From the NCBI GenBank assembly GCA_022764265.1, contig JALERO010000088.1:1-53825 (forward strand): a stretch of 53,825 nt of DNA. The letters run 5' to 3'. Within the stretch, counting starts at the first letter, position 1; each line of letters starts with the position of its first letter. The notes below the pieces were generated by a model. It worked only from the letters and a program-made list of their open reading frames with translations. It did not search any database and had not been told where the DNA came from. Positions 28,174 through 37,161 of this stretch are shown here, piece after piece. Made by a program: the position numbers and the translations under genes. The stretch is from Eubacterium sp. GTDB taxonomy: Bacteria; Bacillota; Clostridia; Lachnospirales; Lachnospiraceae.

Positions 28174-29382
28174 TTATACAATTTCCTGGATACAATTGAG
28201 ATTCAGCGGATGTATTTCAGACAATAATTCACATCCCTTTTGCGTCAGGCCGGATATCTCATTAAGAGTCTCATTTTTTTTATTTCCAAAAAGAAAAGCA
28301 GTCAGATCTCCAATGGATATTTCACCACAATCAGGATCCGGTTGGCCATCCTCACATTTATGAATGGTACATTTTTCTTCGGAAATATTCCATTCATAGA
28401 TTCCTTCTAATTCCTCGAAACACTGGTCTGTGATCCGCAGAAAACCGTGATTTTCTCCCGAAGCTGTAAAATAATTTCCCATCGCCTCCAAATTCAAAAT
28501 ACGGAACATAATAATCGGTCGCTTTCTGACCGGGAGCACACGTATTCCCCGATAATTTCCCGTTTTTTTCAGAACATCTAGCCAGGATTCGTCCAGAATC
28601 AGCTGATACTTTCCATAATGATATTCCTGCTCACAGTAGTTTAATACCTGGAAAAGAAATTCTTCACGCATTTCTTTTGCCCCACAGAAAACCTGGGAAA
28701 CAACCATATAATCATTTTCAGCACCAACAACAAATCTGCCGGTATATACTCCGTCACGATACACAAATAATAATTTCCCAAAATCACTGCAGGTTTCTTT
28801 TTCAAGGCGATCCAGATATTCCGGTGTTATTTTCGTATGAATCGCAAAAGTATTATCTTTTTTCTCATTTTCTATGTGAGAGATTTCTGAAAGATTTCCT
28901 TTTTCAATGGTCTGAAATACATAATTTGTCTCGTGATTCTCAGATATTGCATTGGAAAAGCACTCGATCTCCTGCTCAAGCTGACAGCTTCCAAATCGAA
29001 AATCAAAGGGAAGATAATAATTTTCATCAGCAGGCATAAGATAAGTAAAAGCCTCCCCATTCTTTTTGAGACGCTGAAAACTGTCTATTAGTAGCTCTCG
29101 CATTACTCCCTGGCGACGATATTCCTCATCAGTTGCCACACCCACAATATAATGCGCCGGCACTGAATCCCCCTTTATACGCAGAGTATAGGGATTTAAA
29201 TGAAGCATTCCCATCATTATCGGCTCATCTGCTTCACTTTCTTCCTGTATATTCAGTAAAACTTTATTTTTACCATACACTTCCTCAAAATAAAAATCGG
29301 CATAAGGTACCGGATCATGAAAATTTCTCTGCCACATGGCATAGACTTCTTCTTTATAGCGTCCTTCCTCCAACGAAATCAT
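28174..29382 (-). CDS. GNAT family N-acetyltransferase, Eis-like
   Basis: A 402-residue protein with an N-terminal GNAT domain. The acetyl-CoA-binding motif is seen in HYIVGVATDEEYRRQGVMRELL (about residues 78-99), and LMPADENYYLPFDFRFG resembles the Eis signature region. A second GNAT-like and an SCP2-like C-terminal part make up the remainder, as in Eis proteins that acetylate amines, lysines or aminoglycosides. Family membership is clear from order and length. The substrate is not. GGGAGG sits nine bases before the ATG. It begins 2 bp after the ispF stop, so the two are cotranscribed. Confidence 0.82.
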   Translation of the reverse strand: MISLEEGRYKEEVYAMWQRNFHDPVPYADFYFEEVYGKNKVLLNIQEESEADEPIMMGMLHLNPYTLRIKGDSVPAHYIVGVATDEEYRRQGVMRELLIDSFQRLKKNGEAFTYLMPADENYYLPFDFRFGSCQLEQEIECFSNAISENHETNYVFQTIEKGNLSEISHIENEKKDNTFAIHTKITPEYLDRLEKETCSDFGKLLFVYRDGVYTGRFVVGAENDYMVVSQVFCGAKEMREEFLFQVLNYCEQEYHYGKYQLILDESWLDVLKKTGNYRGIRVLPVRKRPIIMFRILNLEAMGNYFTASGENHGFLRITDQCFEELEGIYEWNISEEKCTIHKCEDGQPDPDCGEISIGDLTAFLFGNKKNETLNEISGLTQKGCELLSEIHPLNLNCIQEIV

Positions 29383-29384
29383 AT

Positions 29385-29945
29385 TTATTCGCCTCCCAAT
29401 TTATTACATCCCTGACATCCGGCGCAATTGTTTCTCTCCAGATCAACCATGGCATCTGCCCCTACATAATTCTGAATTTCTGATAAAAGACAAACTGCAC
29501 TTGCCGCAATTCCAAGGCCTTCTCCGGTGAATCCCAATCCTTCCTCGGTCGTCGCCTTTACATTTACCTGCCCAGGTTCCAACCCAAGCACCTTCGCTAT
29601 GTTTAAACGCATTTCCGGAATATAGGAAGCAAGCTTTGGACGCTGAGCAATCACAGTAGCATCAATATTTTCAATAAAATAAGCCTTGCTTTCAATAAGC
29701 TTTCTGACCTCCGCAAGAAGTTTCATGCTGTCAGCCCCTTTATAGGCCGGATCATTATCCGGAAAATGTTTCCCGATATCTCCCAAAGCCGCCGCTCCAA
29801 GAAGTGCATCCATCACCGCATGAACCAGCACATCTGCATCGGAGTGACCAAGCAAGCCTTTCTCATAAGGGATCTCAACACCGCCAAGAATTAACTTTCT
29901 GCCTTCCACCAGGCGATGAACATCATATCCACTTCCAATTCTCAT
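29385..29945 (-). CDS. ispF: 2-C-methyl-D-erythritol 2,4-cyclodiphosphate synthase with Cys-rich tail
   Basis: A 186-residue enzyme of the MEP isoprenoid pathway. Zinc ligands Asp8, His10 and His42 are in YDVHR and [14 protein letters not shown]. The substrate region contains GDIGKHFPD and the family's [10 protein letters not shown]. The conserved enzyme ends around residue 156. About 30 more residues follow, ending in [15 protein letters not shown], a CxxCxxC arrangement that could bind metal. Most IspF proteins (about 157 residues) lack it. GGAGG precedes the ATG. It begins 33 bp after the tRNA terminator, so its promoter may be read-through or embedded there. Confidence 0.94.
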   Translation of the reverse strand: MRIGSGYDVHRLVEGRKLILGGVEIPYEKGLLGHSDADVLVHAVMDALLGAAALGDIGKHFPDNDPAYKGADSMKLLAEVRKLIESKAYFIENIDATVIAQRPKLASYIPEMRLNIAKVLGLEPGQVNVKATTEEGLGFTGEGLGIAASAVCLLSEIQNYVGADAMVDLERNNCAGCQGCNKLGGE

Positions 29946-29978
29946 AGTATCCTACCTCCATTTATAAAAAACATTACG

Positions 29979-30014
29979 AAAAAAAAGCACATCTGTCTTC
30001 TTCCACAGATATGC
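29979..30014 (-). terminator. Terminator of the tRNA-Val/tRNA-Met unit
   Basis: On the minus strand GCATATCTGT pairs with ACAGATGTGC (30005-30014 and 29987-29996) and is followed by eight T residues. Confidence 0.8.
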
Positions 30015-30026
30015 CTACTTCAAAAA

Positions 30027-30100
30027 TAGCGGGAACTGGATTCGAACCAGCGACACCACGGGTATGAACCGTGTGCTCTAGCCAACTGAGCTATCCCGCC
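30027..30100 (-). tRNA. tRNA-Met (CAT anticodon, elongator type)
   Basis: A 74-nt cloverleaf. The acceptor GGCGGGA pairs with TCCCGCT (first pair G-U), the anticodon loop TTCATAC has CAU, and the T-loop is TTCGAAT. No CCA is encoded. The paired G1-U72 end argues against initiator tRNA. An Ile (lysidine) identity is less likely by resemblance to known clostridial elongator Met tRNAs. Confidence 0.92.
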
Positions 30101-30119
30101 ATAATATATTGTTAAAAAG

Positions 30120-30192
30120 TGGGACCTATAGGGCTCGAACCTATGACCCTCTGCTTGTAAGGCAGATGCTCTCCCAGCTGAGCTAAGATCCC
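30120..30192 (-). tRNA. tRNA-Val (TAC anticodon)
   Basis: A 73-nt cloverleaf. The acceptor GGGATCT pairs with AGGTCCC, the anticodon stem is TCTGC/GCAGA with loop CTTACAA (anticodon UAC), and the T-loop is TTCGAGC. No CCA is encoded. It is transcribed just before tRNA-Met. Confidence 0.95.
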
Positions 30193-30211
30193 ACGTCACT
30201 CAACAAAAAAT

Positions 30212-30240
30212 ATTATATTACAAATAAGGCTGTCTGTCAA
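30212..30240 (-). promoter_or_regulatory. Promoter of the tRNA-Val/tRNA-Met unit
   Basis: TTGACA (30235-30240) and TATAAT (30212-30217) on the minus strand with a 17-base spacer, both consensus-perfect. Confidence 0.75.
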
Positions 30241-30263
30241 CAAATATTTATATCTTTTTATCA

Positions 30264-31448
30264 TTATTTTGATCGGTAATCATCCATTACAGACAAAACA
30301 GCTGATATATGAAGGGTCACTGCATCCTTCAATGCTGCTTCATCTATCTCAAATCTGGAGTGATGATTTGGGAATACCTCCGCATCCGGATTGCCACATC
30401 CCACAAAGGCAAAAACTCCCGGTACTCTGGTCTGATACCAGGAAAAGTCCTCCCCTAACATTAAAGGAGCAACATGAACCAAATGCCCTTCTCCCAATAA
30501 TTTCTCTGCCTGGATTCTGATGGAAGAAGAGAGTGCTTCTTCATTAAATACCGGTGGATGAGAACCATAATCATAGTTAATTTCTACTTTTCCGCCATAA
30601 TACTGTGCAATGCAGTGGGCTCTTTTTTCAATTGCCTCTTTCAGATGTTCTGCTACTTCTCCTGAAAAGCTTCTGCAGGTTCCCTCAATTGTGGCCTGTC
30701 CGGAAATAATGTTATACTGTGTACCAGAATGGAAGGATCCTATTGTGACAACAGCTCCCTCTACAGGATTAATTTCTCTGGCAACAATTGTCTGAACACT
30801 CATTACAAAGTCAGAGGCCATAACAGTTGCATCCACACATTGGTGAGGCTTTCCGGCATGGCCGCTCTTTCCGTAGAAATTAATAACAAACCGATCTGTC
30901 TGGGCCATTCTCGGTCCTTCTTCTATAGAAATCACACCCGTCTGCATATCAGAAAATAAATGCAGTCCGAAAATTGCATTTACATCCTCCAAAACGCCTT
31001 GTCCAATGATCCTTTTTGCACCCAGCGTATTTTCTTCCGAAGGCTGAAAAATCAGTTTCACTCTCACAGTCAACTGATCTTCTATTTCTTTTAGAATAGC
31101 CGCTGCTCCCAGAAGCCCGGCAATATGTCCGTCATGCCCACAGGCATGCATCATCCCCGGATGCTCCGATTGATAGGGTTTTCCTGTACATTCTTTTACC
31201 GGAAGTCCGTCAATATCAGCCCGCAACCCGATCGTAAAGCCTTTTTCCGGACCGATATAACCAATTACACCAGTGGGTTCCAAAGGAAGAGGTTGAATAC
31301 CTAGCCGGCTCAGATACTCACAGATCGCTCCTGTCGTCTTTTTTTCTTCAAATCCCAATTCAGGAATACGATGAAACTGCCTCCTTAACCTCACATATTC
31401 TTCTTTTCTTTCTTCTATCTTCTGTACCAGTATTTCTTTATCCACCAT
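30264..31448 (-). CDS. M20 family amidohydrolase/peptidase
   Basis: A 394-residue metal-dependent amidohydrolase of the M20D (HipO/IAA-amino-acid hydrolase) group. Metal ligands are in MMHACGHDGH, QPSEEN, GLHLF and the C-terminal FPNHHSRFEID. A dimerisation insert with FYGKSGHAGKPHQCVDA lies at about residues 195-215. Likely substrates are N-acyl amino acids or small peptides, but the exact one is unknown. The start has AGGGAG. It starts 2 bp after the HAAS-domain gene and has no clear terminator before the tRNA promoter, so transcripts may continue into the tRNAs. Confidence 0.9.
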   Translation of the reverse strand: MVDKEILVQKIEERKEEYVRLRRQFHRIPELGFEEKKTTGAICEYLSRLGIQPLPLEPTGVIGYIGPEKGFTIGLRADIDGLPVKECTGKPYQSEHPGMMHACGHDGHIAGLLGAAAILKEIEDQLTVRVKLIFQPSEENTLGAKRIIGQGVLEDVNAIFGLHLFSDMQTGVISIEEGPRMAQTDRFVINFYGKSGHAGKPHQCVDATVMASDFVMSVQTIVAREINPVEGAVVTIGSFHSGTQYNIISGQATIEGTCRSFSGEVAEHLKEAIEKRAHCIAQYYGGKVEINYDYGSHPPVFNEEALSSSIRIQAEKLLGEGHLVHVAPLMLGEDFSWYQTRVPGVFAFVGCGNPDAEVFPNHHSRFEIDEAALKDAVTLHISAVLSVMDDYRSK

Positions 31449-31450
31449 TT

Positions 31451-31876
31451 TTATTCTCCCTGAAACATTTTTATGATTAAAAATACAGGTATCATGATTA
31501 AGATCAGCGGCAGAATTACCCGCAAAAGTCCTCCTACCAGTAAAAGAATCAGGATAATAGTCAGAATTCCCCCAAGCTTTCTCATAATCGTATTATTTCT
31601 CTGTGGAGATGGCTGATTGGCATCCCCTCGGTAATTATCATTTTGACTATCGTAATAATCTTTCTGGGTATTCTCCTCCTCAATTCCATGGGCATCAATA
31701 ATGGAACGGGCAATCAACCGAGGACTTCCCAGCTGATTCATGATTTCAGCCTCACTTTTCCCAAGTGCCATCTGTTCCCGAAAATAGTCGCGGTAATATG
31801 TGATGGAATCTCTGTATTCGTATTCAGATACTTCCCCTCTCAAAGCATCCTCTAATTCTCTAAAAAAATCTTCCAT
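31451..31876 (-). CDS. DUF1700/HAAS-domain membrane protein
   Basis: About 141 residues. The N-terminal half (MEDFFRELEDALRGEVSEYE to LGSPRLIARSII, key residues only) has the look of the HAAS/DUF1700 helical domain, which typically joins small membrane proteins to PadR-type regulators. A Gln/Asn-rich linker leads to one long or two short hydrophobic segments at the C-terminus (ILTIILILLLVGG and LPLILIMIPVFLII). Start 31876 is chosen for AGGAAAG. An ATG 30 bases upstream has no site. No PadR gene is adjacent. It is cotranscribed with the M20 gene. Function unknown. Confidence 0.68.
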   Translation of the reverse strand: MEDFFRELEDALRGEVSEYEYRDSITYYRDYFREQMALGKSEAEIMNQLGSPRLIARSIIDAHGIEEENTQKDYYDSQNDNYRGDANQPSPQRNNTIMRKLGGILTIILILLLVGGLLRVILPLILIMIPVFLIIKMFQGE

Positions 31877-31924
31877 ATCTTTCCTGTAGCCTTTCCCGAC
31901 CGTCATTCAGTCGTTGGTTTTTAT

Positions 31925-33010
31925 CTATTCATAATCTAAAGTAAAATACAATGTAGTACAGGCGCCCTTTCCCACCGTTTGCATGTGCAGGGAATCTGCC
32001 CCACTGTATTGAAAAAGGAATTGCATGTTTTCTTCTGAATATCGCTTTTCATCATAATCTCCCACAAGGAGCTGAATGTTTTTTGGATTATCCTCTTCAA
32101 ATATATCTCTACATTTTTCTTTAAAAGCATCAAAATCTTCGCAAAACAAATCATTTATCAAATAATAGTTGTATTTTGTTCCGGAAGCCTGTGGATAGTT
32201 CTCCACCTCCCATGTATGGCTGATCTCCATTCCGGAATCATCCAGGTTAAAATAGGAATATAAAATTCTGGAAGGATCATCCGGTTCCGGGTCATCCCAC
32301 GTCACATCCGTATGATACCATTCTTCATCCAGGCAAATTAAATTCCATGCATGATTTTCTCCATCTGCCGTTCCAGTGACCATCTCACACTCAACACCTG
32401 AAAGATCGCATAAAAGCTTCATTGCCTGTGCATATCCATTGCAGACTGCCTTTCCTTTTACAAGAGCCCCATAAGCATTATAAGCATCACTGTCCTCATC
32501 CCTACTACTATCCGGATAGCCATATTCCACATTTTTTACGATATAATCATGAATTATCTTTTCTTTCTGATAATCTGATTTCGAATTATCTCCTGTTTCT
32601 TTCAGAATAGTTTCACATGCAGTTTTTAATTTCTTCGCCGTTTCCTGTTCCTCTGACAATTCTGTGCCGTTTAAAACTGCATCTTCCACATAATAATTAT
32701 CACTGATATCACAATATAGCGTAATATAAGAACGATTCAAAAAATGAATTGTTTTTATCTGATATTTAGAAACACTTCCATAGAAACCATCATGCTCCAG
32801 ATTCAGCTGTTCCAAATCATCCTGCCCCAACTCCTCTGTCACAAAAGTAAATTCAGCTTTACCTTCCTTTAATGCATCCTGTACTTCCTGATATAATTCC
32901 TCTTTCGTATTAATTGTGAGGTCCTCCGATGCCATCAGTTCTTTCACTGAACTACACCCGGCAAGAGTCATCACCAATATCAGTGTGAAAATAATTATTT
33001 CTCGTTTCAT
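31925..33010 (-). CDS. Transglutaminase-like domain lipoprotein
   Basis: About 361 residues. The signal peptide ends in TLAGC, giving a lipid-anchored extracellular protein. A transglutaminase-like (papain-fold) domain lies mid-protein. Catalytic Cys is in GKAVCNGYAQAMKLLCDL, His in DGENHAWNLI and Asp in WYHTDVTWDDP, a complete triad. It is probably a protease or wall-acting enzyme rather than a crosslinker. The ATG at 33010 has AGAGG six bases upstream, whereas upstream ATG and TTG codons are too close to it. A short palindromic repeat (copy C) overlaps its leader. Confidence 0.83.
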   Translation of the reverse strand: MKREIIIFTLILVMTLAGCSSVKELMASEDLTINTKEELYQEVQDALKEGKAEFTFVTEELGQDDLEQLNLEHDGFYGSVSKYQIKTIHFLNRSYITLYCDISDNYYVEDAVLNGTELSEEQETAKKLKTACETILKETGDNSKSDYQKEKIIHDYIVKNVEYGYPDSSRDEDSDAYNAYGALVKGKAVCNGYAQAMKLLCDLSGVECEMVTGTADGENHAWNLICLDEEWYHTDVTWDDPEPDDPSRILYSYFNLDDSGMEISHTWEVENYPQASGTKYNYYLINDLFCEDFDAFKEKCRDIFEEDNPKNIQLLVGDYDEKRYSEENMQFLFQYSGADSLHMQTVGKGACTTLYFTLDYE

Positions 33011-33020
33011 TTTCATCCTC

Positions 33021-33043
33021 TTCAAGAACGCCTCAGCGTTTTT
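33021..33043. repeat. Short palindromic repeat, copy C
   Basis: TTCAAGAACGCC, TCA, then GCGTTTTT. AACGC (33027-33031) pairs with GCGTT (33036-33040). It lies between the ACT-domain gene and the transglutaminase gene. Confidence 0.45.
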
Positions 33044-33051
33044 ATTATGAC

Positions 33052-33429
33052 CTAATTATATTCCGAAAGAAGTTCATTGGTTCTTTCCACATCCGATGGA
33101 CGAATGATCATCTCATCTCCGCTTCCGGTGGCAAAGGCGTACATATACTCCAGATTAATCTTTTCCTTTGCAATATCTACGAGCATATTGGCAAGAGCTC
33201 CTGCTCTGGATGGAACTTTTACTCTAAGCACATCTGTAAGCTCCACTTCATATTTATGCTTTCTGAGAATTTCTGCAACCTGCTCCGGATTCGGAAGAAT
33301 CAGACGGGTTACTGTATCTGCCATACTGATTGCTTCCACATTGATATTTTCTTCCGCCAAAATATCCATTACTTCTTTTAACTTACCTTCTCTGTTCTCA
33401 ACTCGTACTGTCACCTGTTTAACAATCAT
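33052..33429 (-). CDS. Tandem ACT domain protein
   Basis: A 125-residue protein made of two ACT domains. The first is VRVENREGKLKEVMDILAEENINVEAIS, described by its Arg-Glu-Gly-Lys turn. The second is VLRVKVPSRAGALANMLVDIAKEKINLEYMYAF. ACT domains bind amino acids and regulate enzymes or transcription. Stand-alone tandem versions of this kind are common in Clostridia, often near phenylacetate-CoA ligase genes, which are absent here. The ATG at 33429 is preceded by GGGAGGGA. Its promoter region contains two interleaved inverted repeats. Confidence 0.85.
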   Translation of the reverse strand: MIVKQVTVRVENREGKLKEVMDILAEENINVEAISMADTVTRLILPNPEQVAEILRKHKYEVELTDVLRVKVPSRAGALANMLVDIAKEKINLEYMYAFATGSGDEMIIRPSDVERTNELLSEYN

Positions 33430-33523
33430 ATTGATCCCTCCCGTCAATTATTCTACAAATCTTATTACCGTAATTATTCAGAACCAACCTCGAAAATTCT
33501 GCGTATTTGCTCTGAACAGTTAC

Positions 33524-33552
33524 ATTTTACCAATTTTTAAGAGCAAACGCAA
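33524..33552 (-). promoter_or_regulatory. Promoter of the ACT gene with interleaved inverted repeats
   Basis: TTGCGT (33547-33552) and TAAAAT (33524-33529) on the minus strand, 17 bases apart. GCGTATTTGCTCT (33501-33513) is complementary, with a two-base gap, to AGAGCAAACGC (33540-33550). AACAGTT (33515-33521) is complementary to AACTGTT (33551-33557). The arms flank the promoter. Confidence 0.45.
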
Positions 33553-33657
33553 CTGTTTCCACAAAACAACGTTTTCCCGATATTTACCATATAAGTAAAT
33601 GTGCATTCACGAAGGATTTTCATTTGATAGGAAATGGATTATTTTCCTAATCAAAAA

Positions 33658-33702
33658 ACAGGAGCCAGCCATCAGATGTATTTCTGATTGCATGACTCCT
33701 GT
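33658..33702 (-). terminator. Terminator of groESL
   Basis: On the minus strand ACAGGAG pairs with CTCCTGT (33696-33702 and 33658-33664), with an inner ATCAG/CTGAT stem and a T6 tail. Confidence 0.7.
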
Positions 33703-33736
33703 TATGATTATCGTATATTTTCTTTCAAAGACGGGA

Positions 33737-35365
<1,629 letters not shown>

Positions 35366-35388
35366 TCATTCCTCCTGAAAATCAATGA

Positions 35389-35661
35389 TTATTCTACAAT
35401 TGCTAAAATATCACTCTGTTTTACGATAATATACTCGTCGTCACCCATTTTTACGTCTGTTCCGGCATATTTGGAGTAAATTACTTTCTGTCCTGTCGTT
35501 ACTTCCATTTTAACATCTTCTGTTCCAGGACCTACAGCAACAACTTCTGCTTCCTGTGGTTTTTCCTGTGCAGAGCTGGTAAGAATAATACCTGTCTTTG
35601 TCTTTGTCTCAGCTTCAAGCTGTTTTAATACTACTCTGTCCGCTAATGGTACTAACTTCAT
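35389..35661 (-). CDS. groES: Co-chaperonin GroES (Hsp10)
   Basis: A 90-residue co-chaperonin that caps GroEL. It starts MKLVPLADRVVLKQLEAETKT and has the mobile loop KTGIILTSSAQEKPQEAEVVAVGPG in abbreviated form. The C-terminal GDDEYIIVKQSDILAIVE matches the family. GGAGG lies upstream of the ATG. It is first in the operon, behind a sigma-A promoter and a perfect CIRCE operator, so HrcA should repress it until heat or protein stress. Confidence 0.98.
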   Translation of the reverse strand: MKLVPLADRVVLKQLEAETKTKTGIILTSSAQEKPQEAEVVAVGPGTEDVKMEVTTGQKVIYSKYAGTDVKMGDDEYIIVKQSDILAIVE

Positions 35662-35704
35662 AATAATGCCTCCTATAATTAAATAATTCTATTACTCTTG
35701 TTTG

Positions 35705-35731
35705 TTAGCACTCATTTGAATTGAGTGCTAA
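35705..35731. promoter_or_regulatory. CIRCE operator (HrcA binding site)
   Basis: TTAGCACTC (35705-35713), nine bases, GAGTGCTAA (35723-35731): a perfect match to the CIRCE consensus, located between the promoter and groES. Confidence 0.97.
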
Positions 35732-35742
35732 TTTCATTACTT

Positions 35743-35771
35743 ATAATATGTTTTTTCCCATACAAATGCAA
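35743..35771 (-). promoter_or_regulatory. Promoter of groESL
   Basis: TTGCAT (35766-35771) and TATTAT (35743-35748) on the minus strand with a 17-base spacer. CIRCE follows directly downstream. Confidence 0.65.
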
Positions 35772-35912
35772 ATTCTGGAATTGTTTATTTTCTCTTATAT
35801 CTCTATATAAATATTATATTCTCAATTATATTCGTGTTTTCTAATTATATCTCTTGTTTTCTTTGTTTTTCTTTTTTAGGCAAATAACCATCATAAAACA
35901 AAGGTGGAAAAC

Positions 35913-35940
35913 TTGCAATCTGAAAAAAAATGAGTATACT
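35913..35940 (+). promoter_or_regulatory. Promoter of the second EamA gene
   Basis: TTGCAA (35913-35918) and TATACT (35935-35940) with a 16-base spacer, 38 bp before the ATG. Confidence 0.45.
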
Positions 35941-35977
35941 GTAACTGTTCAAAACCATACTATAGAAAGGAACTATT

Positions 35978-36844
35978 ATGAGTCAAAAAAATAAAGGAAT
36001 TCTTCTGATTATTACTTCCGCTTTCTTTTTTGCATTAATGGCAATGATGGTGCGACTTGCCGGGGATCTTCCTTCCATCGAAAAAAGCTTTTTTCGAAAT
36101 TTTGTCGCAATGTTTTTTGCTCTTTTCTCATTAAAGAAAAGTAACATTCCAATCAAGATACCGAAAGGAACATTAAAACCTCTGCTTATGCGAGCAATTT
36201 GCGGTACACTTGGCATTCTCTGTAATTTTTATGCCGTTGATCATCTGATGCTGGCAGATGCTTCCATATTAAATAAGTTATCTCCGTTTTTTGCGATTCT
36301 TTTCTCTTTCCTTCTATTAAAAGAGAAAATTCATCCAGTTGCAGCATGCTGTGTCTTCACAGCATTTATCGGAAGTTTATTTGTCATTAAACCAGGAATC
36401 GGTTTTGTAACCACATTTCCTGCATTCATCGGATTACTTGGAGGGCTGGGTGCCGGTGTTGCATACACATATGTCAGGATTCTCGGAAAAAAAGGAGTAA
36501 AAGGACCATTTATTGTATTTTTCTTCTCCGCTTTCTCCTGCCTGGTTACCCTGCCATACCTGATATTTAATTTTCATCCAATGTCGCTGTCCCAGTTTGG
36601 ATTTTTATTACTTGCCGGTCTTTTTGCCACCGGCGGTCAGTTTACGATCACGGCTGCATACACATATGCACCGGCAAGAGATATTTCCATTTATGATTAT
36701 TCCCAGATTATATTCTCTACAATCCTCGGATTTATTTTTCTGGGGCAGATTCCGGATTATCTCAGCTTCATCGGATATGGCATCATCATTCTGGCATCCG
36801 TAGCGATGTTCCTGTTTAATCAGAAAAATCCTGCTGCCGAATAA
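35978..36844 (+). CDS. EamA/DMT family transporter
   Basis: A 288-residue membrane protein with about ten helices in two EamA repeats. The first repeat opens with GILLIITSAFFFALMAMMVRLAG. Conserved LADASILNKLSPFFAILFSFLLLKEK sits at the repeat boundary, given here by its central residues. The second repeat has YDYSQIIFSTILGFIFLGQIPD. It resembles RhaT/YdcZ-like and riboflavin- or S-adenosylmethionine-type exporters, but the substrate cannot be fixed. It is not closely similar to the first EamA protein of the window. The start has GAAAGGAA. It is a monocistronic plus-strand gene with promoter and terminator. Confidence 0.85.
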   Translation: MSQKNKGILLIITSAFFFALMAMMVRLAGDLPSIEKSFFRNFVAMFFALFSLKKSNIPIKIPKGTLKPLLMRAICGTLGILCNFYAVDHLMLADASILNKLSPFFAILFSFLLLKEKIHPVAACCVFTAFIGSLFVIKPGIGFVTTFPAFIGLLGGLGAGVAYTYVRILGKKGVKGPFIVFFFSAFSCLVTLPYLIFNFHPMSLSQFGFLLLAGLFATGGQFTITAAYTYAPARDISIYDYSQIIFSTILGFIFLGQIPDYLSFIGYGIIILASVAMFLFNQKNPAAE

Positions 36845-36845
36845 A

Positions 36846-37016
36846 TTAATGAGAGTTATCAGAAGAATTATCAGATTCTTTTTGATAGCTCTCTTTTTTT
36901 AAATGTATTATATGTTGTTTTGCTTTATCATAAATATCATAGGGTTTCTGATATCTTGGAGAGTAATCATTATGATATCTTCCTGATTTTATTTCTTCTC
37001 TATTATTTTTGTCCAT
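36846..37016 (-). CDS. Small reading frame, 56 residues, unknown
   Basis: ATG at 37016 with AAGGAGA five to six bases upstream, open to a TAA at 36846. The peptide starts MDKNNREEIKSGRY and is rich in Lys, Tyr, Asp and Ser (DYSPRYQKPYDIYDKAKQH follows). It is hydrophilic with no signal or membrane segment. It lies after the polysaccharide deacetylase gene, and its 3' part reads antisense through the terminator hairpin of the EamA gene. The good ribosome binding site favours a real gene. The low-complexity composition and overlap argue for caution. I recognise no family. Confidence 0.4.
   Translation of the reverse strand: MDKNNREEIKSGRYHNDYSPRYQKPYDIYDKAKQHIIHLKKESYQKESDNSSDNSH
36851..36900 (+). 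terminator. Terminator of the second EamA gene
   Basis: GAGAGTTATCA (36851-36861) pairs with TGATAGCTCTC (36883-36893), one G-U pair, followed by seven T residues. Confidence 0.8.
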
Positions 37017-37072
37017 CATTTCTCCTTATTCATCATAATCAGAAAGCATTTCTCTGTGTTCATGTTTATTCA

Positions 37073-37096
37073 TTCAAGAACGTCTCGGCGTTCTTG
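37073..37096. repeat. Short palindromic repeat, copy D
   Basis: CAAGAACG (37075-37082) and CGTTCTTG (37089-37096) are exact complements around TCTCGG, preceded by TT. It lies after the stop of the polysaccharide deacetylase gene. Confidence 0.5.
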
Positions 37097-37161
37097 CTGC
37101 GAAAGAAAAAGACCTGCAAAAAGACATCTCCTTCTGCAAGTCTTCATCATTGGTGATAAGT

